A stretch of 64,000 nucleotides of DNA from assembly GCF_001562425.1 (NCBI RefSeq), contig NZ_LOED01000001.1, positions 152,034 to 216,033 of the forward strand, read 5' to 3'. Origin of the DNA: Fervidicola ferrireducens (GTDB taxonomy: Bacteria > Bacillota > Thermosediminibacteria > Thermosediminibacterales > Thermosediminibacteraceae). Below are positions 16,621-25,480 of the stretch, one piece after another. Each line of letters opens with the position of its first letter. The stretch's first letter is position 1. A model generated the notes under the pieces. It made no database searches. It saw nothing but the letters and a program-made list of their open reading frames with translations, and was not told the origin of the DNA. A program made the position numbers and the translations under genes.

Positions 16621-17919
16621 TCATTCCTCCTGACCAGCAATCTTCACGAACCTGCCATCTAGGGGGATTTCCAGGTCAAACCTGCTCCCCTCACCGACCT
16701 TCGATGTCACATAAACCTTTCCGCCCATTTCCTCCACCAGATTTTTTACGTGGGTAAGCCCGAGTCCGGTGGAAACCGACCCGTCTTCCAGCACCTTCGT
16801 GGAAAATCCCGGCTCAAAAATGAAAGGCAGGTCCTTGGAGTGTATACCGCACCCGTTGTCCTCCACCGATATGACCATCCGGTCAAAATATCGGCGAACC
16901 CTTACTTCGATTCTTCCACCTTCTTTGTCCAGAGCTTCCAGAGCGTTGTATATCAAATTGCTGAGTATTGAAAAGAAGGCAAAGTAATTCGCTATTATAA
17001 AATCTTTCTCCAGGCGGAATTTAAATTCCACCTGTTTTTTTTGCTCTTTCATCCACCTTTCGGTGTTAGTTTTCAGTAAAGACAAAATGGCGCTGAGTTT
17101 CATGCCTTTTTTGTCTTCTTCGGGAAGCAGCTGGGAAAAACCCCGGCTAATCCTGAGGTAGTCCTTTTTTATTTCGTGAATTTCCCTTGCGAGATTCAAG
17201 GCCTTTTTCCTGAGTTCCCCCGCTTCCTTTTCGTCAAGAGGCCCCTGCAGTTTGCTGTATATGTCGTAGCTTTGCTTCATGGCATCTTCCAGGTCTTTAG
17301 TCGATTTTTTGAGGAAAATCAGCTCTGTTTTGAGCTCCGATATGAGCTCCAGAAGTTCTGCGTACCGCTTTTCGTGCTCTTCCTTTATTATGAGAAGTTT
17401 ATATCTTTCCATCATCAAGTAAAGCGAAAAGGTGACCATGCTTCGAAACAGGCCCACCGCCACAACCGGTGTAAAAATCTCCTGGAAGTATTCGAAATTC
17501 AACTCGCGTCTCACGAAAAGTTCGACGAAATTAGCGGATATGTCCGAAAGGGCCATGACAGCTATGAAATTTACCGGAGAGCCGGGGAGCTTTTTTATAT
17601 TGCCCAGTCTCAAAAAAACACCGTAGGCGAGATAATAGAAAAAGGCCGGATAATGAAGGCTTACAGCTTTTGAAAAATCATACCTGCCGATGGCACTCCA
17701 CAAAAATACCCTGAAAAGGAAAACCACCACTCCCGAAAATGGTATCAACACTATTTCCGGGATTTCTTTAAAATAGAGCATCAGAAACGATATAGCTATA
17801 ACGCCTGCAGTGAACCTGAAAGCCGTGCCGAAAGGATAAAAGTAGACCTCACCTATTAAAGCCGTAAAAAGTGCCACAAATAACATTTCTTTGAGGTAAA
17901 ACCTTTTCAAAATCAACAT
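16621..17919 (-). CDS. Sensor histidine kinase of GlnK/YcbA type
   Basis: A 432-residue kinase. Six or so membrane helices fill the first 190 residues ('MLFVALFTALIGEVYFYPFG', 'IVLIPFSGVVVFLFRVFL'). A coiled-coil linker follows, then a GHKL ATPase with N box 'SNLIYNALEAL', G1 'DNGCGI', F box 'FEPGFSTK' and G2 'GLGLTHVKNL'. The kinase and its YcbB-type regulator overlap at stop and start. The ATG at 17919 follows GGAGG by only four bases; the next TTG codon has better spacing. The lack of an extracellular domain suggests it senses a membrane-associated or intracellular signal. Control of a neighbouring transporter is a guess from location. Confidence 0.87.
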   Translation of the reverse strand: MLILKRFYLKEMLFVALFTALIGEVYFYPFGTAFRFTAGVIAISFLMLYFKEIPEIVLIPFSGVVVFLFRVFLWSAIGRYDFSKAVSLHYPAFFYYLAYGVFLRLGNIKKLPGSPVNFIAVMALSDISANFVELFVRRELNFEYFQEIFTPVVAVGLFRSMVTFSLYLMMERYKLLIIKEEHEKRYAELLELISELKTELIFLKKSTKDLEDAMKQSYDIYSKLQGPLDEKEAGELRKKALNLAREIHEIKKDYLRISRGFSQLLPEEDKKGMKLSAILSLLKTNTERWMKEQKKQVEFKFRLEKDFIIANYFAFFSILSNLIYNALEALDKEGGRIEVRVRRYFDRMVISVEDNGCGIHSKDLPFIFEPGFSTKVLEDGSVSTGLGLTHVKNLVEEMGGKVYVTSKVGEGSRFDLEIPLDGRFVKIAGQEE

Positions 17920-18007
17920 CCGTCCTCCCGAGCAGTGCTTGTCTATAATTAGTATAAAAAATAATAAAATTTTCCGCAAAACTTTTTTGTTAAACACCGA
18001 TTTGCCT

Positions 18008-18793
18008 TCATCTCATGTTTCTCGCCTTCATGACTTCTTCCCTCAAAAGTTCCCATATCTCCCGGTAAAGCTCTATAAAAACGGGGGAAGACTTTATCAA
18101 AATTATGTCCCTGGGCCTTTCGATTTTCACTTCCAGCATGGCCTTTACCCTCCCCGGCTGGGCCGTCATTACAAGAATTTTGTCCCCCAAAAGGAGCGCC
18201 TCGTCGATGCTGTGAGTTATGAATACAGTGGTCTTATAGCTCCCTTCCCATATGCGCAAGAGTTCCTGCTGCAGAATAAGCTTGTTTTGTTCATCCAGTG
18301 CCCCAAAAGGTTCATCCATCAGCAGAATTTCCGGGTCGCTGGCAAAGGCCCTCGCCACATTTATTCTCTGTTTCATGCCACCGGAAAGTTGATAAGGATA
18401 AAGGTCGGCAAATCGCTCAAGTCCCATTTTTTTTAAGTATTCCAGAGCTATCGCGCGCCTTTCCTCCAAAGGAATCCCCCTGATCCTAAGGCCGTACTCC
18501 ACATTTTCTACAACTTTCATCCAGGGAAAGATGGAGTCCCCTTGGAACACCACCGCAGTCGGAGGTTTTCCTGCATTTCTGGCCTTGATATATACCCTGC
18601 CGCTCGTCGGTTTTTCCAATCCTGCCAGAATCCTGAGCATGGTGGTCTTCCCGCATCCGCTCGGCCCCACTACACAGAGAAATTCGCCATCTTCGACCGT
18701 GAGATTTACGTTTTCAAGAGCAACTACACTGGTCCTTCCGGTATTGAAAATTTTCGTAAGGTTCTCAACCCTTATTTTCTCCGCACCGTCCAA
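18008..18793 (-). CDS. ABC transporter ATPase, nitrate/sulfonate/taurine type
   Basis: A 261-residue ATPase with Walker A 'GPSGCGKTTMLRIL', Q-loop 'VFQGDSIFPWM', signature 'LSGGMKQRINVARAFASD', Walker B 'ILLMDEPFGALDEQ' and H-loop 'VFITHSIDEALLLG'. This matches the SsuB/TauB/NrtD group. The start is TTG at 18793, preceded by AAAGGTGGGG. The long frame upstream to 18901 runs into the permease gene and is not used. It forms an operon with the permease and binding protein. Confidence 0.92.
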   Translation of the reverse strand: MDGAEKIRVENLTKIFNTGRTSVVALENVNLTVEDGEFLCVVGPSGCGKTTMLRILAGLEKPTSGRVYIKARNAGKPPTAVVFQGDSIFPWMKVVENVEYGLRIRGIPLEERRAIALEYLKKMGLERFADLYPYQLSGGMKQRINVARAFASDPEILLMDEPFGALDEQNKLILQQELLRIWEGSYKTTVFITHSIDEALLLGDKILVMTAQPGRVKAMLEVKIERPRDIILIKSSPVFIELYREIWELLREEVMKARNMR

Positions 18794-18807
18794 GTTAACC
18801 CCACCTT

Positions 18808-19644
18808 TCACCGTTTTTTCCACGGAATTACTATTTTTTCCAAAAGGTCCAAAAGGTAGGAAAAGACGAACCCCAGGAAGGCAAGGACTATGAGGGCGCA
18901 AAACATCCTCTCTATGTCAAACATGTCGTAGGCCCGCCATATCATCCAGCCCACTCCGGCACGGGCGGCAGAAAGCTCGGCAGCGACAATCAGCAAGAGG
19001 GCGGTTCCCATGCCCAATTTTAACCCGGCGAAAATCATCGGAAGGGCACCCGGAAAGGCTACTGTGGTGTAAAACTGTATTTTGCTGGCCCCAAAGCTTT
19101 TGGCCACGTCAATGTATATGGGGTCGATATTTAATACGCCGGCCATAGTGTTTATGAGCACTAAGTAAAATACACCGATAGCAATCGTGAATATTTTAGA
19201 ACTTTCTCCCAGGCCGAAAACTATGAGTATTAAAGGCATAATCGCCAGCTTGGGTATGGGAAAGGTGACGGCCACCAGGGGCATGAGCAAAGCCCTGACC
19301 GGCGGGAAAAGCCCCATGGAAAGGCCCAGGATCACTCCGGGCACGGCACCCGCCACGAACCCTAAAACAATTCTCGAAGTGCTTATCAGCGTGTGGTAAA
19401 GCAGTTCTCCCGAAGAAACAAGGGGGATTAGCGTTTCAAAAATTCTCGAGGGGCTTGAAAAGAGCCTGACGTCTATCAGTTTTAAAGCGGCCATAACCTC
19501 CCATAGCAAGAGCAAAAATAAGGGGGAAAGGAAGGAGAAAGTTTTCAGGAAAAAAGCCTTTTTCTGCCTGGAATTATTTTCGGCATCATCGGCTAGATCT
19601 TCCATCTTAATTGTCTGATTCAACTTTTCTTGCACCGCATTCAC
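18808..19644 (-). CDS. ABC transporter permease, nitrate/sulfonate/taurine type
   Basis: A 278-residue permease with about six membrane helices. The EAA loop that meets the ATPase is visible as 'YIDVAKSFGASKIQFYTTVA' and 'FPGALPMIFAGLKLGMG', typical of SsuC/TauC. I chose the GTG at 19644 because AAAGGGGG stands seven bases upstream; a longer frame to 19674 would include the ribosome site. It lies between the binding protein and the ATPase in one operon. Confidence 0.92.
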   Translation of the reverse strand: MNAVQEKLNQTIKMEDLADDAENNSRQKKAFFLKTFSFLSPLFLLLLWEVMAALKLIDVRLFSSPSRIFETLIPLVSSGELLYHTLISTSRIVLGFVAGAVPGVILGLSMGLFPPVRALLMPLVAVTFPIPKLAIMPLILIVFGLGESSKIFTIAIGVFYLVLINTMAGVLNIDPIYIDVAKSFGASKIQFYTTVAFPGALPMIFAGLKLGMGTALLLIVAAELSAARAGVGWMIWRAYDMFDIERMFCALIVLAFLGFVFSYLLDLLEKIVIPWKKR

Positions 19645-19703
19645 GTCATTTCCCCCTTTCAGAAAATGTAGCACAAAAACCCACTATATCATGTTATTCA
19701 TAA

Positions 19704-20786
19704 TTATTCATACTTACCGAGGACGCTCAGAGCATAGTCTACGTAACTATTGTCCACCACATCTTCGGCCTTGAGTTCACCTTTCAAAAGGCCTCTCTTG
19801 ATGTACCAATCCAGGTCCATCTGAATTCCCTTCATCCTGACGTAGCCGTTCGGGTTGAGCCCTACCGGAAACATCTTATCGTAAAGCGCCTTATCCTTCA
19901 CCGAAGAATATTCCGCAAGAATGGATATTATTTCGCCCTTGTTTTTGTTCTTGAAAAATGCGTCATTGTAGTCCCTCAGGGATTTTATATAGGCAAGCAT
20001 GAACCTCTTTGCGACTTCGGGGCGTTCTATCATGCTCTTTCCGTATACCAAAAGGGCGGTCTGGGCATCCGGGTCATATTCGGAGGGGTCCTTCCACGGA
20101 TCTCCTATGCCTTCTTCTACCGCCGCTGCTATAAAGGGCTCTATGAGCATTCCGCCATCGATGCTCTTGTTGCTCATCGCAGCGACTATATCCGGAAACG
20201 ACCTTATAACCTGAAGATCGACGTCTGCGGTGGTCATGCCGCCTTTGTTGAGCACCCGGTCTAAGGCAATTTCGTCCAGCGACGCGGTCCCCACAATGGC
20301 AAGCTTCCTGCCTTTCAGGTCTTTGTAATCTTTTATTTCGTCCACCAGGTCCTTTCTGATAACCAGCCTGTAATAGCCCATGCCCGGGACGTTTATGCCC
20401 TTGTCGGCCACTATTTTGATGGGTATTCCCCGCAAGATGGCGTTAAACAGGCCAGATGCAGTCACGGTGCATCCGACATCGAGCTGGCCTGCCCCGAGGG
20501 CGTTTATCATGTCCTGACCCGTGTTAAACTGCACCGGCTCGATTTCTATCCCGAGTTCCTTGTAGTATCCCTTCGCCATCCCTATGAGCACTCCCGCATC
20601 GGACACCACCTGCTTCATTCCCACGGTCACCTTTACCGGGGGTGAAAGGGGCTCTACGCCCGGGAAGTTGCCGGCCTGGGCTTTACCTTCACCCGAAGGC
20701 TCTTGTTTTGCCACCTGCTTTCCGCACCCCGATGCAAAAACCGAAAGAAGCAGCAGAACTACCAGAAGCATTGCTATTTTTCTCAT
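19704..20786 (-). CDS. ABC transporter substrate-binding lipoprotein (SsuA/NMT1-like)
   Basis: A 360-residue lipoprotein: signal 'VVLLLLSVFASGCGKQ' then a type II periplasmic-binding domain ('VSDAGVLIGMAKGYYKELGI', 'GAGQLDVGCTVTASGLFNAI'). This family binds sulfonates, taurine, nitrate or thiamine precursors; the ligand cannot be told here. Two starts are possible: ATG at 20786, used here, or GTG at 20795, which is nearer the GGAGGG site. It follows the grd terminator and starts the ABC operon. Confidence 0.9.
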   Translation of the reverse strand: MRKIAMLLVVLLLLSVFASGCGKQVAKQEPSGEGKAQAGNFPGVEPLSPPVKVTVGMKQVVSDAGVLIGMAKGYYKELGIEIEPVQFNTGQDMINALGAGQLDVGCTVTASGLFNAILRGIPIKIVADKGINVPGMGYYRLVIRKDLVDEIKDYKDLKGRKLAIVGTASLDEIALDRVLNKGGMTTADVDLQVIRSFPDIVAAMSNKSIDGGMLIEPFIAAAVEEGIGDPWKDPSEYDPDAQTALLVYGKSMIERPEVAKRFMLAYIKSLRDYNDAFFKNKNKGEIISILAEYSSVKDKALYDKMFPVGLNPNGYVRMKGIQMDLDWYIKRGLLKGELKAEDVVDNSYVDYALSVLGKYE

Positions 20787-20859
20787 CTTTCCCACTCCCT
20801 CCAGCTAAAAATTCATCTCTTGATATAATATTTTTTAAGACACGTTCTGGTTACACTAA

Positions 20860-20897
20860 AAATAAAAAAGCCCGGTCTTTCTTAGACTCGGGCTTTT
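20860..20897 (-). terminator. Terminator of the glycine reductase operon
   Basis: On the minus strand AAAAGCCCG pairs with CGGGCTTTT, with an inner AGTCT/AGAC helix, and is followed by TTTTTTATTTTT. It lies just after the grdD stop. The symmetric A/T flanks could let it work in both directions. Confidence 0.88.
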
Positions 20898-20916
20898 CGT
20901 CATATTTTTCAAATGT

Positions 20917-22065
20917 CTACAAATATCCCGCGGCCTTCAATATGTCCACAGCGGATTTCAGGTCTTCATGGGCCACCATGATTACCGGCCCCGTGCACCC
21001 CATGCCGCTCTCCGCATATATTCCGCTTTTCCATAAAATCCTTACCGCCTCTTCCATCTGAAGCACGTCTATGCCCGCTATCTCTTCCGTCACAGCTTTT
21101 TTAGGGGGCGGCTCAACAATCGTCTTTTCCTCGGGTTTTCCGGTCTTTTCCAGTTCGCCTATGAGTTCGTGAAATCCTGCCTTCCTCAACTTTTCGAATT
21201 CCTCCGATGCTTTCTTGAGGAGATTTCCCCTCACCAATTCTACGGCGTACCGGATGGCCCCTTCCACCACCGGCGCTCCGGAGGCCCTAGAAAGGATGAG
21301 GATTATCCTTCTATAGTCCTCGCCGATGCCGGGACCGTAGCCCCAACCTAATGCTTCGTAATCGCCGCCTGTGGTGTAGGCCGAAAGTATTTTTACGAGG
21401 ATGTTGCCGGTCAGGGTATCCGTCACCATGACGTCGCAGGAGCCAGCGAGGAGGTCGTTACCTCTCATTATGCACCCGCCGTCGGCCCTCATGGATCCGG
21501 CAAAATTTATTTCGTATCCTTGCTCTGAAAGCTGCTTGAGAAGCCTTTCCACCTGCCGGGAACCGTCGACGTTGAGTATGCCCACGCTCGGGTTTTCAAT
21601 CCCCAGGGTTTTTGCAACTATAATTCCGTAAACGGCGTTTTTCATCATCGCCGCTACCCGGTTGGCGGAGGAGGTCCCCGTGGTTGTTGCAATTAACACG
21701 GGCTTACCTCTTGCAGGCGTCACCACCCTGCCCACGGTTGATACGCCTACCGGGAAGCTGTAATGCATGGTGACCGCGGCGTCCAGTTCCCCGCCGTCCA
21801 GCATCTTTTCCATAATCCGGTGGGCTTCCTCCAGCGTGCCGGCTTTTACACATTGAATCCCCCGGCCTTCTACTTCCTCGCCAGCACCGATAAGCACTAT
21901 CTCTACCCCATCGAGGCTCTTTGCCGCTTCCTTTGCCGCACCTATCAGCATCCCGGGGGGATGCTCGCTGCCGTGGACGGTCAATCCCACCTTAACTTTT
22001 TTTGCACTGCGGCCTTCCAGTGCATCGGCGAGCATATTGAAAAGTTCGGACTTATCTAGGGGCAC
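20917..22065 (-). CDS. grdD: Glycine reductase complex component C, subunit alpha (GrdD)
   Basis: A 382-residue protein of the GrdD family (PlsX-like fold), with 'VKVGLTVHGSEHPPGMLIGA', 'HYSFPVGVSTVGRVVTPARG' and the C-terminal segment 'IYAESGMGCTGPVIMVA'. GrdC and GrdD form component C, which accepts the carboxymethyl-selenoether from selenoprotein A and releases acetyl phosphate, giving ATP from glycine reduction. The GTG start lies inside the grdC 3' end (14-base overlap) with a GGGGGGAGG upstream, so translation is coupled. Confidence 0.95.
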   Translation of the reverse strand: MPLDKSELFNMLADALEGRSAKKVKVGLTVHGSEHPPGMLIGAAKEAAKSLDGVEIVLIGAGEEVEGRGIQCVKAGTLEEAHRIMEKMLDGGELDAAVTMHYSFPVGVSTVGRVVTPARGKPVLIATTTGTSSANRVAAMMKNAVYGIIVAKTLGIENPSVGILNVDGSRQVERLLKQLSEQGYEINFAGSMRADGGCIMRGNDLLAGSCDVMVTDTLTGNILVKILSAYTTGGDYEALGWGYGPGIGEDYRRIILILSRASGAPVVEGAIRYAVELVRGNLLKKASEEFEKLRKAGFHELIGELEKTGKPEEKTIVEPPPKKAVTEEIAGIDVLQMEEAVRILWKSGIYAESGMGCTGPVIMVAHEDLKSAVDILKAAGYL

Positions 22066-23596
22066 CGGCCTCCCCCCTCGTCTTCAAGTATTCCGCAAAT
22101 TCGCGGAAGGCCTCCGCCAGGTACGACGAGATATCAGGCATTTTTTCTTCCTTTTTCGCTCCGGGATTCTTCTCCATGATAAAGGATATGCCGTCGAAGA
22201 GGTTGGTCATGCGTCCCAGGAAGAGGCTCCCCTTGCCTATTATCATGGCTCTCGTCATGCTTCCGGCCAAAATCCTTTCCCTGACGTAACCGATAACCGG
22301 TACTCCCGACGGGATATGGCCCTGGGTCGGGGCAAATCCCACCACACCGTGCTTTTCTATGAAGGATTCCATCTCTTCCTTTTTGAGCTCCCCGCGTTTC
22401 ACTGCAATAGCGGCGATCATTTTATAGTTGGCCTTGGGGACGTCCCCTGCCCCTGCAGGTTCGGTTATCTCGGGATTTTGAAGTTCTGGGGCGTACTTGT
22501 CCACATCGGATGCCTTGAGGTTCAATCTGTCCAGGGGGTCGTAGACGATGCTCTGCATTACGGCCTGTGGTGCCGCGCCCGCTGCTATCGGGTGCTTTCC
22601 GACAGAATCGAGCCTTATAACGGGGTTTACGCCGTCGTCACTGCTCACCAGCACCGCAAAACCTCCGAGCACGTCTTCCAAAAGCGGCATGCCCTTTGCC
22701 ACGTGGTCCCTGCCGTTCATGCCAAGCTTTGCAGCCGCTCCTCCCGCGACTACCGCCACCTTATTATACACGCCGGCCTTCACCAGGGCCGCGGCGCTAA
22801 TAAGGGCGTGAGTGGGACCCGCGCAAAAGCCTCTCATGTCGGCTCCTGTCGCATTGCCGCAGCCGGCGATTTCCCCTATGGCTTTGGCGAAATTCCCACC
22901 ACCCCTCTGGTTCATATCGCCGCAGGCCTCTTCCGAACATTCGATTATATAGTCCACCTCGCCCGGTGAAATTCCGGTGACCTTAAAAAGGTGCCTTAAA
23001 GCCAGAACTGCCGAAGCCTTTGTGGCAAGATTCTCCGCCATGACGTGGGCCGAGAGGGCTTCGTCCCGGTCGTGGGCCTTTCTCACGCAGCCCACTAACT
23101 TGCCGTCACACTTCAGTTCTACAGCGCCCTCTTCAATGTGCTTCTTTATCGTATCCTCGTCTGCAACGTTCTTTATGCGGTTTACGTCATCCGCTGAAAA
23201 GAGCGGGTGGCTGAGGAGCTTTTGTTTTACGCCTTCCGCAAACTCCCGTTCGAGGATTACAAGGCCGAAGACGTCGGACAATGCCATAAGGCCGTAAAAT
23301 TCGTCTTCCGGCATTATCTCGCCGTAACGCCCGAACCGCGAGGAATCTTTAAGCGGATTTTGGTACCAGGGCCTTTTTATGTTCCTCAATTCTTCGGGCG
23401 ATATATTTCCTATATAAGTCTGGTTAGGCGGATAAGCAACAGCTTCCTCGTAAGTCCTCAAGTGGTCCCTTACCCTTTTTATATATTCGGAACCCGGGTT
23501 TTCCCTTTCTAAAAGCTGGGTGGTGCCAGCTACCATCGTGAGGTTTGGCACGTGCACCAGCACGTAGCTGGCACCGGAAATCACGGCATTGCTCAC
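22052..23596 (-). CDS. grdC: Glycine reductase complex component C, subunit beta (GrdC)
   Basis: A 514-residue protein related to beta-ketoacyl synthase III. It begins 'MSNAVISGASYVLVHVPNLT', with 'DYIIECSEEACGDMNQRGGG' and 'GADMRGFCAGPTHALISAAA' as in GrdC. The cysteine in 'GFCAGP' sits where the thiolase-fold active-site Cys is expected; it would carry the acetyl group before phosphorolysis. It follows grdB by about 40 bases and overlaps grdD. Confidence 0.95.
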   Translation of the reverse strand: MSNAVISGASYVLVHVPNLTMVAGTTQLLERENPGSEYIKRVRDHLRTYEEAVAYPPNQTYIGNISPEELRNIKRPWYQNPLKDSSRFGRYGEIMPEDEFYGLMALSDVFGLVILEREFAEGVKQKLLSHPLFSADDVNRIKNVADEDTIKKHIEEGAVELKCDGKLVGCVRKAHDRDEALSAHVMAENLATKASAVLALRHLFKVTGISPGEVDYIIECSEEACGDMNQRGGGNFAKAIGEIAGCGNATGADMRGFCAGPTHALISAAALVKAGVYNKVAVVAGGAAAKLGMNGRDHVAKGMPLLEDVLGGFAVLVSSDDGVNPVIRLDSVGKHPIAAGAAPQAVMQSIVYDPLDRLNLKASDVDKYAPELQNPEITEPAGAGDVPKANYKMIAAIAVKRGELKKEEMESFIEKHGVVGFAPTQGHIPSGVPVIGYVRERILAGSMTRAMIIGKGSLFLGRMTNLFDGISFIMEKNPGAKKEEKMPDISSYLAEAFREFAEYLKTRGEAGAPR

Positions 23597-23636
23597 GATT
23601 AGCCCTCCTTCGGATGCCAGTGCTTTTTCTGTGGTT

Positions 23637-24947
23637 TTAATCTTCGAAGACCGTCTGCCTCTCTACGTCCTCTGTCAGAGCCTTCAACGCTTTAAGAACC
23701 AGCCGTTTTCTCAACGCTTTCTCCTGCTCTTTTGTCAGCGAAGGATTGCCGAGGGGGTGCGGTATTGCGACTGCCGGAACGATACGGTTTGCACCCACCG
23801 TCAGGGAAATGGGCACTATCGTGCACACGTGGGTCGTGGGAATGCCAGCCCTTTCAAGTTCCTTTACCATCGTTGCACCGCAACGAGTACAGGTCCCTCA
23901 GGTGGAGGTAAGGATTACAGCCTGCACCCCGTCGGCGATAAGTTCCTTTGCAATTTCCTGGGCGAATTTTTTCGCACTTGCCACCGACGTTCCGTTGCCC
24001 ACCGTGGCGTAATAGTACCTGTGGAGTTTTCCTATCACGCCTTCCCTTTCCAGTTCGCGCATTACGTCCACGGGCAAAACCCGGTTGGGGTCCTGGTTGG
24101 CGTAGGTGGGGTCGTAGCCACCGTGGGCCGTCTGGAACTTTTCCGGGGTGAGGTAATCCACGCCCTCCAGGTCGTATTTACCGAACCTGGAAGCGCTGGA
24201 GGCTTCTATCTTATCCGGATTGCCCTTAGGGACGATACCTCCGGATGTCACTAAGGCCACGGTGGCCTTTGAGAGGTCCTTTACTGCCGGTGCGGGTGGG
24301 ACCCTGTCGAAATCGGGCATTGGGTATTCGGTCGTATAAGGCTCGCCTTTTAGCTTTTTCACCAGCATGTCGACGGCCCTTTTCGCCCCGTATTCTTCGA
24401 CAAAGACGTTCTTTCTTATTCCGCGCGGTATATAGCCCTCTTCCGAAGGAGTACCCAAAGCTTCGCCTTTTGCAAGCTTCAGGGCGAGTTTTGCCATTTT
24501 CGGCACCGCTTCCCGCATGCCGGCGGCCGAGCCGGCGGTCTCAACGATATATACATCCTTTTTGTATACCTCTACGCCGGGGTTTTCTTTAAACATGCCG
24601 GTGACGGCGGGGATATTTAACGTCTCCTTTACGGCCTTGCACACACCGCCACAGGCCATCCCGTATCGCCCGGCGTTGAAGGCGGGGCCTGCGACTACTA
24701 AATCGGGATTATATTTTTTTATTCGCTCCAAAATATCGGCTTTCGCTTCTTCCTGATGTTCGTTGAAATACGAATCCCCGCATATGACGGTGCCGACGAT
24801 TTCCGCTTCCCCTGCAAAGGCAGCGTTGAAAGCCGTGCCGGGCCCCACCGGGCCTTCCTTGTCCTGAGGCGGTAAATCGGCCTTTTCTTCACCGCCAAGG
24901 CCCGCGAAAAACTGGTTTATATAGTGGACAACCCTGAATTTACCCAC
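23637..24947 (-). CDS. grdB: Glycine reductase component B, selenoprotein subunit GrdB (UGA = Sec)
   Basis: A 436-residue selenoprotein read through an in-frame UGA at 23898-23900. The context is 'VILTSTUGTCTRCGATMV', the U-x-x-C-x-x-C active site of GrdB. The upstream part runs from 'MGKFRVVHYINQFFAGLGGE', and the downstream part ends 'EDVERQTVFED'. GrdB binds the glycine Schiff base formed with GrdE and passes the carboxymethyl group to GrdA. A conventional gene caller would split it into a 349- and a 77-residue frame. A bacterial SECIS-like hairpin follows the UGA. Confidence 0.96.
23871..23885 (-). promoter_or_regulatory. Putative bacterial SECIS hairpin of grdB
   Basis: Twelve bases after the UGA the minus strand reads CGTTGC-GGT-GCAACG, a perfect six-pair stem with a GGU loop. 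Loop sequence and distance agree with the bacterial SECIS rule known from E. coli fdhF, in which SelB binds a GGU-containing apical loop about 17-20 bases after UGA. Confidence 0.75.
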
Positions 24948-24988
24948 TTTGCGCCCTCCTTTCGGACTTTTCGGACGATACCTTAAAT

Positions 24989-25459
24989 TTACGCCCTGTA
25001 CTTGGAGTACTGTTCGCGGTACTTTTTGACCTCCCTGGCAAGCCCTTCTACGTCCAGAACCATCTCCATTACCCCGACCTGTTCCTCGTAAACGGCAGGA
25101 TCAACAGCCGCCTTAACCTCGGGCTCCACGATGTGATATACTGCAAGCCCTAAGGATACGCCAGCTAAAGGCCCTGCAAAGGTGGGATCGCCGTTGGTGA
25201 CCGTTTCGGCCGCAATACCGGCTGCTTCAGGCTCGGCGCCGCCCAATATCACGACGACGTTTTCCGGGCCGTACTCCTCGGCCAGTTCTTTGATTCTTTT
25301 TTGGATCTCCAGATCCATAGCACCAGCGGCCGTTCAGACGAAACACTCGGTGGTAGAAAACACCACTTCACCGGGGGTAGTCTTCATACAGGCTTCTATG
25401 GCTGGACCTGGAACTCCGTCCCTGTCCCCTACTATCACTATCTTTTTTCCTTCAAACAT
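24989..25459 (-). CDS. grdA: Glycine reductase selenoprotein A (UGA = Sec)
   Basis: A 156-residue selenoprotein. From ATG at 25459 (GGGAGG upstream) it reads '[20 protein letters not shown]', then '[20 protein letters not shown]' across the UGA at 25334-25336. This gives the C-x-x-U redox centre of GrdA. GrdA carries the carboxymethyl group as a selenoether to component C and is then reduced by thioredoxin. Naive calling would leave only the 109-residue part after UGA. The downstream hairpin is weaker than in grdB. It lies between grdE and grdB. Confidence 0.96.
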
Positions 25460-25480
25460 GATTTCGCCTCCCTTTGAAAT

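Noticed and set aside
22037..22969. 310-codon plus-strand frame
   Set aside because: Antisense to grdC, with no protein-like features; grdC is unmistakable.
23871..25336. Splitting grdA and grdB into truncated genes or calling nonsense mutations
   Set aside because: Both UGA codons fall exactly at the known selenocysteine sites (C-x-x-U and U-x-x-C-x-x-C) with coding sequence continuing.
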